Assembly (NCBI RefSeq): GCF_011682055.1
Contig: NZ_JAAQOM010000004.1
Span: forward strand, 134,653 to 198,652
Reading direction: 5' to 3'
Length of the DNA stretch: 64,000 bases
From: Telluria antibiotica
GTDB taxonomy: Bacteria > Pseudomonadota > Gammaproteobacteria > Burkholderiales > Burkholderiaceae_D
Shown here one piece after another: positions 29,927 through 39,670 of the stretch. Each line of letters begins with the position of its first letter. The stretch's first letter is position 1. The notes beneath the pieces are model-generated. The model saw nothing but the letters and a program-made list of their open reading frames with translations, did not search any database and had not been told where the DNA came from. The position numbers were made by a program, and so were the translations under genes.

Positions 29927-30910
29927 ATGGCCGATAATTTTCTCTCACAGGAAGAAGTCGATGCCCTCCTAAAAGGGGTCAACGGCGATCAGGACGACAT
30001 TGCGGCGCCTGAAGACACCTCGGGAGTCCGCACGTATAACCTGGCAACGCAGGAGCGGATCGTCCGCGGCCGCATGCCGACGCTCGAGATCATCAACGAG
30101 CGTTTCGCCAGGTATCTGCGGGTCGGCCTGTTCAACTTCCTGCGCCGTTCCGCCGAGGTGTCGGTGGGGTCCGTGCGCGTGTCGAAGTACAGCGAGTTCA
30201 TCCGTAACCTCGTCGTGCCGACGAACCTGAACCTGATCCACATGAAGCCGCTGCGCGGCACGGCGCTGATGGTGTTCGACCCGGGCCTCGTGTTCCTGCT
30301 GGTGGACAACCTGTTCGGCGGCGACGGCCGCTTCCACACGCGCGTGGAAGGCCGCGACTTCACGCAGACGGAGCAACGCATCATCATGCGCATCCTCGAC
30401 ATCGTGTTCGAGGCGTACGCCAAGTCGTGGGAACCCGTGTATCCGGTCGAATTCGAGTACATCCGCTCGGAGATGAACACGCAGTTCGCGAACATCGCCA
30501 CCCCGAACGAAGTCGTGGTATCGTGCACTTTCACAGTCGAACTGGGTTCGGTGTCGGGCCAGATCCACTTCTGCATGCCCTATTCGATGATCGAGCCGAT
30601 CCGCGACACGATGACGTCGAGCCTCCAGGGCGAAGCGCTGGAAGTCGACAAGCGCTGGATCCGCCTGCTGACGCAGCAGATCCAGGTGGCGGAAGTGGAA
30701 CTGGTGGCCGTGCTGGGTCACGGCAAGGCGAATTTCGACGAAATCTTGAACATGAAGGTCGGCGACGTGATCCCGATCTCGGTCCCGGAAACGCTCCAGG
30801 CCACCGTCGACGGCGTGCCAGTGATGGACTGCAGCTATGGCGTGTATAACGGACAATATGCGCTCAAGGTCGAAAACCTGCTGGCCAACAGCGAAACCTT
30901 CAACAAATAA
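29927..30910 (+). CDS. fliM: Flagellar motor switch protein FliM
   Basis: 327 residues. The N-terminal CheY-binding segment FLSQEEVDALLKGVNG, the GGDGR-containing middle domain (LVDNLFGGDGRFHTRVEGRD) and a C-terminal SpoA domain are all present. It forms the C ring with FliG and FliN. Confidence 0.97.
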   Translation: MADNFLSQEEVDALLKGVNGDQDDIAAPEDTSGVRTYNLATQERIVRGRMPTLEIINERFARYLRVGLFNFLRRSAEVSVGSVRVSKYSEFIRNLVVPTNLNLIHMKPLRGTALMVFDPGLVFLLVDNLFGGDGRFHTRVEGRDFTQTEQRIIMRILDIVFEAYAKSWEPVYPVEFEYIRSEMNTQFANIATPNEVVVSCTFTVELGSVSGQIHFCMPYSMIEPIRDTMTSSLQGEALEVDKRWIRLLTQQIQVAEVELVAVLGHGKANFDEILNMKVGDVIPISVPETLQATVDGVPVMDCSYGVYNGQYALKVENLLANSETFNK

Positions 30911-30966
30911 CACGTCATGCGAAGCGCCGGGGTCCGACCGCGGCACAGGCAACACAGGAGAGAATC

Positions 30967-31392
30967 ATGTCTGACACTCAAGACGACCAAAGCAGCCTCG
31001 ACGACGATTGGGGTGCCGCGATTGCCGAGCAGGCCGCCGCGGAAGCCGCTGCGCTGGCCAGCCAGCAGCAGACGGCCTCGGCCGCAGTGTTCAAGGACTT
31101 CTCGAACAAGGGCCCCCGTCCGGAAACGCCGAACGATATCGACTTCATCCTCGACATTCCCGTCCAGCTGACGGTGGAACTGGGCCGCACGAAGATCGCC
31201 ATCAAGAACCTGCTGCAACTCGCGCAGGGTTCCGTGGTCGAACTGGATGGCCTGGCCGGCGAACCGATGGACGTGCTCGTCAACGGCTGCCTGATCGCCC
31301 AGGGCGAGGTCGTGGTCGTGAACGACAAGTTCGGTATCCGCCTTACCGACATCATCACCCCGTCGGAGCGCATCCGCAAACTCAACAAATGA
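30967..31392 (+). CDS. fliN: Flagellar motor switch protein FliN
   Basis: 141 residues. An Ala/Gln-rich N-terminal extension is followed by the SpoA domain with DIPVQLTVELGRTKIAIKNL, a GSVVELDGLAGEPMDVLVNG segment and IRLTDIITPSERIRKL. GGAGAG precedes the ATG. It overlaps fliO by 4 bp (ATGA). Confidence 0.96.
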   Translation: MSDTQDDQSSLDDDWGAAIAEQAAAEAAALASQQQTASAAVFKDFSNKGPRPETPNDIDFILDIPVQLTVELGRTKIAIKNLLQLAQGSVVELDGLAGEPMDVLVNGCLIAQGEVVVVNDKFGIRLTDIITPSERIRKLNK

Positions 31393-32306
31393 CGGCCCGC
31401 CTGCTGACCATCCTGACCCTGGCCCTGCCGCTGACGGCCTGCGCGGCCCAGCCGGGGTCCGGACAGGCGCCGGCGGCGGCTCCGGCTGCCGCGACGGCAG
31501 CGGAACAGAGCGTGCGCGCAGCCGCGCCGGCTGCGCCGGTGCCGGCCGCCGTGCAGGCCGATAGCGCGCGGCAGGACACCGCGCAGCACCGCGCCGAAGC
31601 GGGCGTCAAGGAGGTCGGCAACGGCGTGACCACGCCCGCCGCATCCAACACGCGACGGGCTGTCGCACCGGTGACATCGGCCCGCGGCAGCGCTGCAGCC
31701 GGCACGTCCGCTACCGGCACGTCCGCTACCGGCACCGCAACAACTCCCGCCTCCGCCGGCGGCACCTCCGTAAGCGGCACCTCCGTAAGCGGCACCTCCG
31801 CAAGCGGCACCTCCGCAACCACAACACCCGCGAACGACACCGCAACCGCAGCGCCCGGCGCGACGACACCGGCCGCCCCGGACGTCGCCGCCCCCCGCCC
31901 GACTGCTCCTGCCGCAACGGTCCCGCCCGTGACGATGCCGGCCGGCTCGTCCACGGGCAGCCTGCTGCAGACGCTGTTCGCGCTGATCCTGGTGCTCGCG
32001 GTGCTGGGCGCCCTCGCCTGGTTCCTCAAGCGCTACGGGCCCAAGGTCGGCGGCGGCAACGCGAACGTGCGCGTCGTCGGCTCGCTGAACCTGGGCGGGC
32101 GCGAGCGCATCGTCGTGGTCGAGGTGGGCAATGAATGGATCGTGGTCGGCGCATCACCCGGCCGCATCAACGCGCTGGCGACCATGCCGCGCCAGGACGC
32201 GCAACATGGCGACCACGGCGGCACGAACGCCGCGCTGGCGCCGCACTCACCAGCGGCGCACAGCTTCGCCGACTGGCTCAAACAGACGATCGACAAACGC
32301 AAGTGA
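31389..32306 (+). CDS. fliO: FliO, unusually long with lipobox-like N-terminus and repetitive linker
   Basis: 305 residues. The N-terminal [11 protein letters not shown] ends in a lipobox-like L-T-A-C with Cys18. About 170 residues of Ala/Pro/Thr/Ser low complexity follow, including tandem GTSxx units. The usual FliO transmembrane helix ([20 protein letters not shown], from about 194) and the cytoplasmic domain ([20 protein letters not shown]) come last. FliO assists FliP ring assembly. Typical FliO proteins are 100-180 residues. Overlaps with fliN (4 bp) and fliP (1 bp) confirm identity and start. Confidence 0.85.
   Translation: MTARLLTILTLALPLTACAAQPGSGQAPAAAPAAATAAEQSVRAAAPAAPVPAAVQADSARQDTAQHRAEAGVKEVGNGVTTPAASNTRRAVAPVTSARGSAAAGTSATGTSATGTATTPASAGGTSVSGTSVSGTSASGTSATTTPANDTATAAPGATTPAAPDVAAPRPTAPAATVPPVTMPAGSSTGSLLQTLFALILVLAVLGALAWFLKRYGPKVGGGNANVRVVGSLNLGGRERIVVVEVGNEWIVVGASPGRINALATMPRQDAQHGDHGGTNAALAPHSPAAHSFADWLKQTIDKRK
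31701..31820 (+). repeat. 15-bp minisatellite inside fliO
   Basis: Two copies of GGCACGTCCGCTACC (31701-31730), a 30-bp interruption, then four copies of GGCACCTCCGTAAGC-type units (31761-31820). Each unit encodes G-T-S plus two residues, so copy-number change keeps the frame. Confidence 0.85.
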
Positions 32307-33052
32307 TGCAAAAAAATAAGCGACTCCTGCTGGCGGCAGGCCTGCTGGCCCTGCCGCTGGCGGCGGCGGTAGCGGCACCCGCGATCCCCGCGTTCACGAC
32401 GAGCGCCGCACCGGGCGGCGGCACCGCGTATTCGCTGCCGGTGCAGACGCTGCTCCTGATGACGGCGCTGACCTTCATCCCGGCCGCCCTCCTAATGATG
32501 ACGAGTTTTACGCGCATCATCATCGTGCTCTCCTTGCTGCGCCAGGCGCTCGGCACGCAGACGGCGCCGCCGAACCAGGTGATGGTCGGCCTCGCGCTGT
32601 TCCTCACGCTGTTCGTGATGGGGCCGACATTCGACCGCATCTACACGGAAGCGTACGTGCCGCTGCAGGAAAACCGCATCCAGATGGGCGAGGCGATGGA
32701 CAAGGCCGCGGCGCCGCTGAAAGGCTTCATGCTGAAGCAGACGCGCCAGTCCGACCTCGCGCTGTTCGTCAAGATCTCGCGCACGCCCGCGCTGCAAGGC
32801 CCGGAAGACGTGCCGTTGCGCGTGCTGATCCCCGCCTTCATCACGAGCGAGCTGAAGACGGCGTTCCAGATCGGCTTCGCCATCTTCATCCCGTTCCTCA
32901 TCATCGACATGGTCGTCGCGTCCGTGCTGATGTCGATGGGTATGATGATGATGTCGCCGGCCGTGATCTCGCTGCCGTTCAAGCTGATGCTGTTCGTGCT
33001 CGTCGACGGCTGGCAGTTGCTGCTGGGCTCCCTGTCCCAGAGCTTTTACTAG
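32306..33052 (+). CDS. fliP: Flagellar export gate protein FliP
   Basis: 248 residues with an N-terminal signal peptide ([18 protein letters not shown]) and the family signatures [20 protein letters not shown] and [20 protein letters not shown]. It forms the pentameric core of the export pore with FliQ and FliR. The ATG overlaps the fliO stop. Confidence 0.97.
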   Translation: MQKNKRLLLAAGLLALPLAAAVAAPAIPAFTTSAAPGGGTAYSLPVQTLLLMTALTFIPAALLMMTSFTRIIIVLSLLRQALGTQTAPPNQVMVGLALFLTLFVMGPTFDRIYTEAYVPLQENRIQMGEAMDKAAAPLKGFMLKQTRQSDLALFVKISRTPALQGPEDVPLRVLIPAFITSELKTAFQIGFAIFIPFLIIDMVVASVLMSMGMMMMSPAVISLPFKLMLFVLVDGWQLLLGSLSQSFY

Positions 33053-33064
33053 AAAGGGCGAACG

Positions 33065-33334
33065 ATGACTCCGGAAAGCGTCCTCGCGATGGGCCGCACG
33101 GCGATGGAAGTCACGCTGATGGTGTCGGCGCCGCTGCTGCTCGTCGCGCTCGTCATCGGCCTCGTCGTCAGCATCTTCCAGGCGGCCACGCAGATCAACG
33201 AACAGACCCTGTCGTTCATCCCCAAGCTGGTCGGCGTCTTCGTCGCGCTCGTGCTCGCGGGGCCGTGGATGCTCTCGGTCATGACGGACTACATGCGCAA
33301 CGTGTTCAGCGGCATTCCGCAGATGATCGGTTGA
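33065..33334 (+). CDS. fliQ: Flagellar export gate protein FliQ
   Basis: 89 residues with two membrane helices (PLLLVALVIGLVVSIFQAAT and LVGVFVALVLAGPWMLSVM) separated by INEQTLSFIPK, the typical FliQ pattern. GAAAGGG precedes the ATG. Confidence 0.96.
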   Translation: MTPESVLAMGRTAMEVTLMVSAPLLLVALVIGLVVSIFQAATQINEQTLSFIPKLVGVFVALVLAGPWMLSVMTDYMRNVFSGIPQMIG

Positions 33335-33344
33335 CGCCGGCGCG

Positions 33345-34163
33345 ATGATCTCGTTCACCACGACCCAGCTGTATGCGTGGATCGGCGGCCTGTTGTGGCC
33401 GCTGACGCGCATCCTCGGGCTCGTCGCGGCGGCGCCCGTATTCGGCAACACGGCCGTGCCCATCCTCATCAAGACGACGCTCGGCGTGCTGCTGGCGGCC
33501 ATCGTCGCACCGACCCTCCCCGCCGTGCCGGCCGTCGATCCGACGTCGTGGGCGGGCATCCTCATCGTCGCGCAGGAACTGCTGATCGGCATGGCGATGG
33601 GCTTCGCGATGCGCCTCGTGTTCGCCGCCATCGAGTTCGCCGGCGAGGTCGCCAGCACGACGATGGGCTTTTCGTTCGCCACGTTCTTCGATCCCACGTC
33701 GGCCGGGCGCTCGTCGGCCATCAGCCAGTTCCTCGCCCTCGTCGCGACGATGGCCTTCCTCGCCATGAACGCCCACCTCGTGCTGATCGAGGCGCTGGTG
33801 GAAAGCTTTTTCACGTTGCCGATCTCGGCGTCGCCGATGTCGGTGACGGCGCCGCTGGAAATGGTTCGCTGGGGCAGCCGCGTGTTCTCGGCCGGCATGC
33901 AGATCGCGATGCCGATGGTGGCCGCCATGCTCATCGCCAACATCGCACTTGCGATCCTGACGCGCGCGGCGCCGCAGCTGAACCTGTTCGGCATCGGCTT
34001 CCCGATCACGCTGGGCGCCGGCTTCCTCGTCATCAGCCTGACGATTCCCTATCTCGGCACGCCGTTGCAGACCCTGTTCAACCAGGGCATCGAGGCGGGG
34101 CGCAAGATTCCGCGTGTCGGTGGGCAGCGGCCGCCCCAGCCGCCACCGGCAGCGCCGCGTTGA
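33345..34163 (+). CDS. fliR: Flagellar export gate protein FliR
   Basis: 272 residues, polytopic. Signatures include RILGLVAAAPVFGNTAVPIL, MGFSFATFFDPTSAGRSSAI and the late LFGIGFPITLGAGFLVISL. The last 25 residues form a Pro/Arg-rich tail (VGGQRPPQPPPAAPR) beyond the usual end. It completes the FliPQR gate. The gene ends just before a repeat cluster. Confidence 0.95.
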   Translation: MISFTTTQLYAWIGGLLWPLTRILGLVAAAPVFGNTAVPILIKTTLGVLLAAIVAPTLPAVPAVDPTSWAGILIVAQELLIGMAMGFAMRLVFAAIEFAGEVASTTMGFSFATFFDPTSAGRSSAISQFLALVATMAFLAMNAHLVLIEALVESFFTLPISASPMSVTAPLEMVRWGSRVFSAGMQIAMPMVAAMLIANIALAILTRAAPQLNLFGIGFPITLGAGFLVISLTIPYLGTPLQTLFNQGIEAGRKIPRVGGQRPPQPPPAAPR

Positions 34164-34169
34164 CGCATG

Positions 34170-34289
34170 CGTTTGGTGGGCGGAGGCCGCCCACCCTACG
34201 ATTGACCGTGGCCGTAGGGTGGGCTCCCCGTGCCCACCAACATCGAAATCTCGGTAGCCGTAGGGTGGGCTCCCCGAGCCCACGCGTTG
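34170..34289. repeat. Three GTAGGGTGGGC repeats between fliR and flgL
   Basis: One inverted unit (34170-34198) and two direct units (34210-34238, 34255-34289) with the core CGTAGGGTGGGCTCCCC and a GTGCCCAC/GAGCCCAC second half. Each unit is itself an imperfect hairpin. Located between convergent genes, so it may terminate both transcripts. The family recurs at 42167 and 47241. Confidence 0.85.
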
Positions 34290-34296
34290 CGTCTGC

Positions 34297-35526
34297 TTAC
34301 GAGATGTAGTTGAAGAGGGACAGCCCCGACATCGTCTTGAACGACACCTGCGCCGCCTGCAGCGTCTGCTGCTGCTGGGTGAACAACGAAATCGCCTTCA
34401 CCATGTCCAGGTCCTGCAGGCCGCTCAGCGTGGTCTGGTACTGGAGGTTCAAGTCCTCGCCCGAGCTGTCCAGGTAGTCCACTTCCTTCAGGCGCGCGCC
34501 CACGGACGCCTGCACGGTCAGCACATTGTCCAGTGAGTTCTTCATGTTCTGGCCGGCCATGCTCAGGCTGTTGGCCAGCGCGGCCTTGCCGGTCGAGCCG
34601 TCGGCCGGGCTGCGCAGCGTCTTGATCAGGTCCGTGACCGTCGTGAACACCGATTGCTTCTGGCTGGGCTGGACGCTGAAACTATCGCCGTTGGCTGGAT
34701 CGCCCTTGACGTCGAGCGCGATCCCGTCGAAGGAAATCGACGCGCCCGCCGTGTACGGCTGGTTGCTCAGCACGGCGCTGGCCGGCGACGTCGAATTGTC
34801 CGTCACGGTGTAGGTCGTCGCGGCGGGCGAACCCGTCACGCTGAAGGCGATCGAATAATCGTGGCCCGTCAGCTTCGTGCGGTCCGACACGGCGCCCGGC
34901 GAGATGATGCCCGAGCCGGTGTTGGCGGCCGCCGGCTGCGCGACGAACGTACCGTTGCCGGTGGCGTTCGCTTCGAAGATCGCGCTGCCGCTCTCGCTGA
35001 TGGGCATCTTGCGCGCCGAGCCCACCTGCAAGGTGCGCTGGCCCTGGTCGCCCTGGTAGGCGGCGCCCGTCGGCGTTTGCGTGAACGGCTGCGTGGTCGT
35101 CTGGTAGCCGGAGAACAGATACGTGCCGGAACCGTCGGTCGTATTCGCGAGGCCGATCAGGTCGGTGAGGCGCCCTTCCAGCTCGGTGGCCAGCGCTTCG
35201 CGATCGCTCTGCGAATAGCCGCCGTTGCCGGCCGTGACGATCAGCGACTGGATGTCCTGGATCTGGCCCGTGACGTCCTGCAGCGTCTTGTCGACCATCG
35301 ACAGCGACGCTTTCGCATTCGCGCGGTTGGTGCCGAACTGCGTGTTCATCGACTGCGACTGCGTCAGTTCCAGCGCCTTCGCCGAAGCGATGGGGTCGTC
35401 GGCCGCCGACAGCATGCGCTTGTTCGTCGACAGCTGCATCTGCGTCTTGGCCATCTGGCCCTGCAGCGTGTTGAGCTGCGAGGTGCCGGCCTGGAAAATC
35501 GCGTTGGTGCTGATACGTAATGTCAT
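34297..35526 (-). CDS. flgL: Hook-filament junction protein FlgL (HAP3)
   Basis: 409 residues. The flagellin-like N-terminus (MTLRISTNAIFQAGTSQLNT, QLSTNKRMLSAADDPIASAK) and C-terminus (QYQTTLSGLQDLDMVKAISL) are typical. It joins the hook to the filament with FlgK. It is the last gene of the flg operon, 42 bp after flgK. Confidence 0.95.
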   Translation of the reverse strand: MTLRISTNAIFQAGTSQLNTLQGQMAKTQMQLSTNKRMLSAADDPIASAKALELTQSQSMNTQFGTNRANAKASLSMVDKTLQDVTGQIQDIQSLIVTAGNGGYSQSDREALATELEGRLTDLIGLANTTDGSGTYLFSGYQTTTQPFTQTPTGAAYQGDQGQRTLQVGSARKMPISESGSAIFEANATGNGTFVAQPAAANTGSGIISPGAVSDRTKLTGHDYSIAFSVTGSPAATTYTVTDNSTSPASAVLSNQPYTAGASISFDGIALDVKGDPANGDSFSVQPSQKQSVFTTVTDLIKTLRSPADGSTGKAALANSLSMAGQNMKNSLDNVLTVQASVGARLKEVDYLDSSGEDLNLQYQTTLSGLQDLDMVKAISLFTQQQQTLQAAQVSFKTMSGLSLFNYIS

Positions 35527-35568
35527 GGCGTCGTTCCGCGTGCGCTGGTGGTTGCCCGGTTACCGGTC

Positions 35569-37518
35569 TCAGTGGCCGATCTGCAGCAAGGCGTTGAAGA
35601 TCGTGTCGGCGATCTGCATCACCTTCCCCGACGCCTGGTAGGCCTGCTGGTACTTCAGCAGGTTGGCCGCCTCTTCGTCCAGGTTCACGCCCGAGACGTT
35701 GTTGGCCGCCGCCTGCGCCTGCGTCAGCTGCGAAGAGGCGGCCTCGGCATTGGCCTGCACTTCGCGCGTCTTGTTGCCGATCGTGCTGACGAGCGTGGCG
35801 TAGGCCGACTGGTACGTCGCCTTGCCGCCGTCGAGGATGTTCTTCGACTGCAGGTCGGCCATCAGGCTCGCGTTGCGAGTATCGCCCAAACCAACGTTCG
35901 GCGCGATCTGGAACGTGTCGCCGTTGCCGGGCGCGCCGTTCAGCATGAAGTTCATCCCGCCCACCGTGTAGCTGGCGCCGTCCTGGAACGGCACGCTGGC
36001 GCCGGCCGGGTACGAGGTCGTCGTGCCGTTCACCGTCATGCTGACGGGCTGGCCGCCCGGGAAGCCGGACAGCGTGGCCGTCGCCGTGCTGTACGTGAGC
36101 GTGACGGGGCCGGACAGCGGCGCGCCGAGATAGCTCTGGTCGATCGAGCCCGCGCTGATCTTGCCCGAACCGCTGTTGCTCAGCGGGACGCTCGTGGCGA
36201 TCGGCGCAGCCGCGGCGATCTGCGCGCCGTCCGTCAGCGCCAGCTTGAAGTTGGACGCGCCGGCCTGCGTGGGACGCACGAGGAAGTTGTCGCCGGAATC
36301 GGCAGCGCCCGTGACGGCAAACGCGAGGCCGTCGATGACCTGCGCCTGGGCCTGCGGGAACGGCGAGATCACCGTCTTCTTGTTGTCCGCCAGGCGGTAC
36401 ACGTTATAGTTCGTGCCGTCGAAATCGACCTTGTAGTCGCTCGTCGTGAGTTTCGTGGCGTCGACGACGGTGGCCGTGATGGCCGTCGTGCTCGTCTGGT
36501 TGTTGTTGACGTTCTTCGTCACCTGGGCCGGCGCGATCGAGAAGATGTCGCCGCCCGGCTTGCCGTTGCCGTCCAGGCCGAGGTGGTTCTGGTCGTTCAT
36601 CGACGTGGCCACCGCGATCGCGACGCGGCCCAGCGAGTTCTGCGCGAGGTCCAGCGACTGCGTGCGGAATTGCAGCGCGGCGCCGAGCTCGCCACCGGTC
36701 AGCGAGCTCTCGGCCAGCGGCGTGATCTTGCCCTGCAGGACGTAGCCGACCGTGGTGCGCGTCTGGTCGGTCGGCGAATTCGTCGCGGCCAGCTGGAACG
36801 CGCTCCTGCCGACGACGAGGGGCTGGCCGTTGCCGATCGACACGGTCAGGCTGTTGTTGTCGCCCGGCACGACGGTGGCCTTGATCTGCTTGTTCAAGTC
36901 CATGATCAGCTGGTCGCGCTTGTCCAGCAATTCGTTCGGCGGGTTCAGGCCCGACGGGTCCGTCAGCTTGCCGATCTGGTCGTTCAGTTGGGCGATCTGA
37001 TTGGCGTAGGTATTGATCGTCGTGACGCTGGCCGTGATCTGCGTGTTGACGCCCTTGCGGATCTCGTCGAGCCGGCCGTTCATGCTCTGGAAGCGGGCGG
37101 CCAGGGTGTCGGCCGACGTCATGAACGAACCGCGCGACGACACGCCCGCGCCGTCGCCCGTCAGGTTCTGCACGGACGCGAAGAAATCCTGCAGCGCCGG
37201 CGACAGGCCGGACGTCGTGTCGGCCAGCAGGTTGTCGACCTGCTGGACTTGCGCCTGGTACGCGTCGAGGCCGCTGCTCGATGCCTGGGCCGTGCGCACC
37301 TGCGCGTTCAGGAAGTCGTCCGAATAGCGCTTGACCTGTGCGATCTGCGTGCCCGTGCCGATATAGCCGTTGGTGCCTCCCATCGGCGTCGACGCAGCCT
37401 GCACCACCACCTCGCGGCTGTAGCCCGCGACGTTGGCGTTGGTGATGTTGTTGCCGGTCGTCGCCAGGGCTGCCTGGGCGGCGTACAAGCCGGTCTTGCC
37501 GATGCTGAGGAGTGACAT
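35569..37518 (-). CDS. flgK: Hook-filament junction protein FlgK (HAP1)
   Basis: 649 residues. The N-terminus SIGKTGLYAAQAALATTGNN, with VAGYSREVV, and the C-terminus SGVNLDEEAANLLKYQQAYQ are FlgK signatures. The central region is expanded and Ser/Thr-rich. It is exported without a signal peptide by the flagellar apparatus. Confidence 0.96.
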   Translation of the reverse strand: MSLLSIGKTGLYAAQAALATTGNNITNANVAGYSREVVVQAASTPMGGTNGYIGTGTQIAQVKRYSDDFLNAQVRTAQASSSGLDAYQAQVQQVDNLLADTTSGLSPALQDFFASVQNLTGDGAGVSSRGSFMTSADTLAARFQSMNGRLDEIRKGVNTQITASVTTINTYANQIAQLNDQIGKLTDPSGLNPPNELLDKRDQLIMDLNKQIKATVVPGDNNSLTVSIGNGQPLVVGRSAFQLAATNSPTDQTRTTVGYVLQGKITPLAESSLTGGELGAALQFRTQSLDLAQNSLGRVAIAVATSMNDQNHLGLDGNGKPGGDIFSIAPAQVTKNVNNNQTSTTAITATVVDATKLTTSDYKVDFDGTNYNVYRLADNKKTVISPFPQAQAQVIDGLAFAVTGAADSGDNFLVRPTQAGASNFKLALTDGAQIAAAAPIATSVPLSNSGSGKISAGSIDQSYLGAPLSGPVTLTYSTATATLSGFPGGQPVSMTVNGTTTSYPAGASVPFQDGASYTVGGMNFMLNGAPGNGDTFQIAPNVGLGDTRNASLMADLQSKNILDGGKATYQSAYATLVSTIGNKTREVQANAEAASSQLTQAQAAANNVSGVNLDEEAANLLKYQQAYQASGKVMQIADTIFNALLQIGH

Positions 37519-37594
37519 GATGGTTTTCTTTCTGCTACGTCATTGACGGCAAGTTTCGCCAAAACTTGAGTTGCTATCCGTTCAATAACTCCGG

Positions 37595-38539
37595 TCAGGC
37601 GAGCGAGTGTTTGATGATGCGCGACAGCTTGGCCGCGTACTGCGGGTCCGTCGCGTAGCCGGCGCGCTGCAGGCCGTGCGCGAACGCGGTGGCGTCACCG
37701 CCGTGCGCCAGCACTTTTTCGTAGCGCGGGTTATTGCTCAGCATCTTGGCGTAATCCTTGAACGCGTCGGCATACGAATCGTACGCGCGGAATTTTTCCA
37801 CCCGCGCATGCGGCTTGCCGTTGATGTATTCCGTCGTGACGGCCGTCGCGACCTTGCCTTTCCAGCCCGGGCCGGCCTTGATGCCGAACAGGTTGTTGCT
37901 GGAGCTGCCGTCCGCATTGCGGATCACGCGGCGGCCCCAGCCCGTTTCCAGCGCGGCCTGGCCCATCATGAATTTCGCGGGCACGCCGGTCGCGTGTTCC
38001 GCTTCCTCGGCGGCGTCGGCCAGCTTTTCCTGGAACGCGCGCACGTGGGCCGGCTTGTTCGCGTTGTCCGTGCCGCGCGCGCTGCCCGTGACGCCGGCCG
38101 CGCCCGCAGCGGGCGCGCCGTCCGTCGACAGCGTGTCCGGATCGTTCTGCATGCGCTGCGCTGCGCCGGACTGCTGGTCGCCGCCGATGCCCAGCGCCTG
38201 CTCGTTCATCTTCTGCATTACCTGCTGGCCCTGCTGCTGCGCGGTGAGCTGGCGCACGAGCACGTCCGCGAGACCGATGCCGCGCTTCGCCAGCTTCTGG
38301 CTCATCTGCTGGTCCAGCATCCCGGTGAACGTCTTGGACTCCTGGCTGTCCATCATGCCGTCCTGCGGCGTCGCGTCGCGCATGCTCTTCATCATCATGT
38401 TGATGAACATGGATTCGAACTGCGTCGCCGCACCCTTCATCGCTTCGGGCGAGCCGGCCTTCGCCGACTGCTTCAAGTCGCCGAGGCTATTGGTGTCGAG
38501 CGCGAATTTGCTGGACAGGTCAGAAGTGGAACCGAGCAT
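37595..38539 (-). CDS. flgJ: FlgJ: rod-cap protein fused to peptidoglycan hydrolase
   Basis: 314 residues. The N-terminal rod-binding domain has KGAATQFESMFINMMMKSMR and a LDQQMSQKLAKRGIGLADVL segment. The C-terminal glucosaminidase-type domain has PAKFMMGQAALETGWGRRVI and NNLFGIKAGPGWKGK with the catalytic Glu. It opens peptidoglycan for the growing rod. The Ala/Gly linker (about 130-165) separates the two. Confidence 0.95.
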   Translation of the reverse strand: MLGSTSDLSSKFALDTNSLGDLKQSAKAGSPEAMKGAATQFESMFINMMMKSMRDATPQDGMMDSQESKTFTGMLDQQMSQKLAKRGIGLADVLVRQLTAQQQGQQVMQKMNEQALGIGGDQQSGAAQRMQNDPDTLSTDGAPAAGAAGVTGSARGTDNANKPAHVRAFQEKLADAAEEAEHATGVPAKFMMGQAALETGWGRRVIRNADGSSSNNLFGIKAGPGWKGKVATAVTTEYINGKPHARVEKFRAYDSYADAFKDYAKMLSNNPRYEKVLAHGGDATAFAHGLQRAGYATDPQYAAKLSRIIKHSLA

Positions 38540-38560
38540 GATGGCCTCGCGGGTTATCGG

Positions 38561-39667
38561 TTAGATGATCTCGAGCTCGGCGCGCAGCGAACCGGCCGCC
38601 TTCAGCGCCTGCAGGATCGCGAGCAGGTCTTGCGGCGTGGCGCCGATCGCGTTCATCGCCTTGACGACTTCCGCCAGCGACGCGCCGCCGTTCAGCATGA
38701 TGACCTTGCCGGCGTCCTTCTTGACGGACACCTGCGGATTCTTCGTGACGACGGTGCTGCCCAGCGAACCGGCGTTCGGCTGGCTGACCTGCGTGTCGGC
38801 GCCGATGCTGACGGACAGGTTGCCGTGCGAAATTGCGCACGGCTCCAAGGTGACGGCGCGGTTCATGACGACGGAACCCGTGCGCGCGTTCAGGATGATC
38901 TTGGCGGCCGCGTCGGCGGGCTTGACGTCGATGCCTTCGAGGATGCCGAGGAAGCTGACGCGCTGGTCGCTCGACGACGGCACGCGCACGCGGATCACGC
39001 GGCCGTCCAGCGCCGTCGCGATGCCCGGACCGAACTTGTCGTTGATGGCTTCCACGACGCGGCTCGCGGTGGCGAAGTCCGTTGTGTTCAATTCCAGCTT
39101 GACCTGGTTGTCGGCGCCGAGGTTCGACGCGACGGCGCGCTCGACCGTGGCACCGGACGAGATGCGACCGACCGACAACTGGTTCACCTGCACCTGCGCA
39201 CCACCGCCCGCGGCGCCGGCACCGCCGACGAGCACGTTGCCCTGGGCCATGGCGTACACCTGGCCGTCGGCGCCCTGCAGCGGCGTCATCAGGAGCGTGC
39301 CGCCGCGCAGGCTCTTCGCGTTACCCATCGACGAGACGGTCACGTCGATCGTCTGGCCCGGCTGGGCGAACGCGGGCAAGGTGCTCGTCACCATGACCGC
39401 GGCCACGTTCTTCAGCTGCAGCTGGGTGCCGGCCGGCAGGCTGACGCCCTTCTGCTGCAGCATCGCCATGATCGACTGCACGGTGAACGGGGTCTGCGTC
39501 GTCTGGTCGCCCGTGCCGTCGAGGCCGACGACGAGGCCGTAGCCCGACAACTGGTTCTGGCGCACGCCGCCGATGCTGGCGAGGTCTTTCAAACGCTCGG
39601 CGTGGGCGGTCGTGGCCATCAGGGGACCGAGCAGTGCGGCGCAGAGGGCGATGGTTTTGAGGTTCAT
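38561..39667 (-). CDS. flgI: Flagellar P-ring protein FlgI
   Basis: 368 residues. The signal peptide (ALCAALLGPLMATTAHA) precedes the P-ring sequence RLKDLASIGGVRQNQLSGYG and LVVGLDGTGDQTTQTPFT. It assembles in the peptidoglycan layer around the rod. The bases before the ATG are repeat sequence (CCCAACTGACTAAAC) with no Shine-Dalgarno, which is odd for an abundant ring protein. Confidence 0.96.
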   Translation of the reverse strand: MNLKTIALCAALLGPLMATTAHAERLKDLASIGGVRQNQLSGYGLVVGLDGTGDQTTQTPFTVQSIMAMLQQKGVSLPAGTQLQLKNVAAVMVTSTLPAFAQPGQTIDVTVSSMGNAKSLRGGTLLMTPLQGADGQVYAMAQGNVLVGGAGAAGGGAQVQVNQLSVGRISSGATVERAVASNLGADNQVKLELNTTDFATASRVVEAINDKFGPGIATALDGRVIRVRVPSSSDQRVSFLGILEGIDVKPADAAAKIILNARTGSVVMNRAVTLEPCAISHGNLSVSIGADTQVSQPNAGSLGSTVVTKNPQVSVKKDAGKVIMLNGGASLAEVVKAMNAIGATPQDLLAILQALKAAGSLRAELEII

Positions 39668-39670
39668 GTT

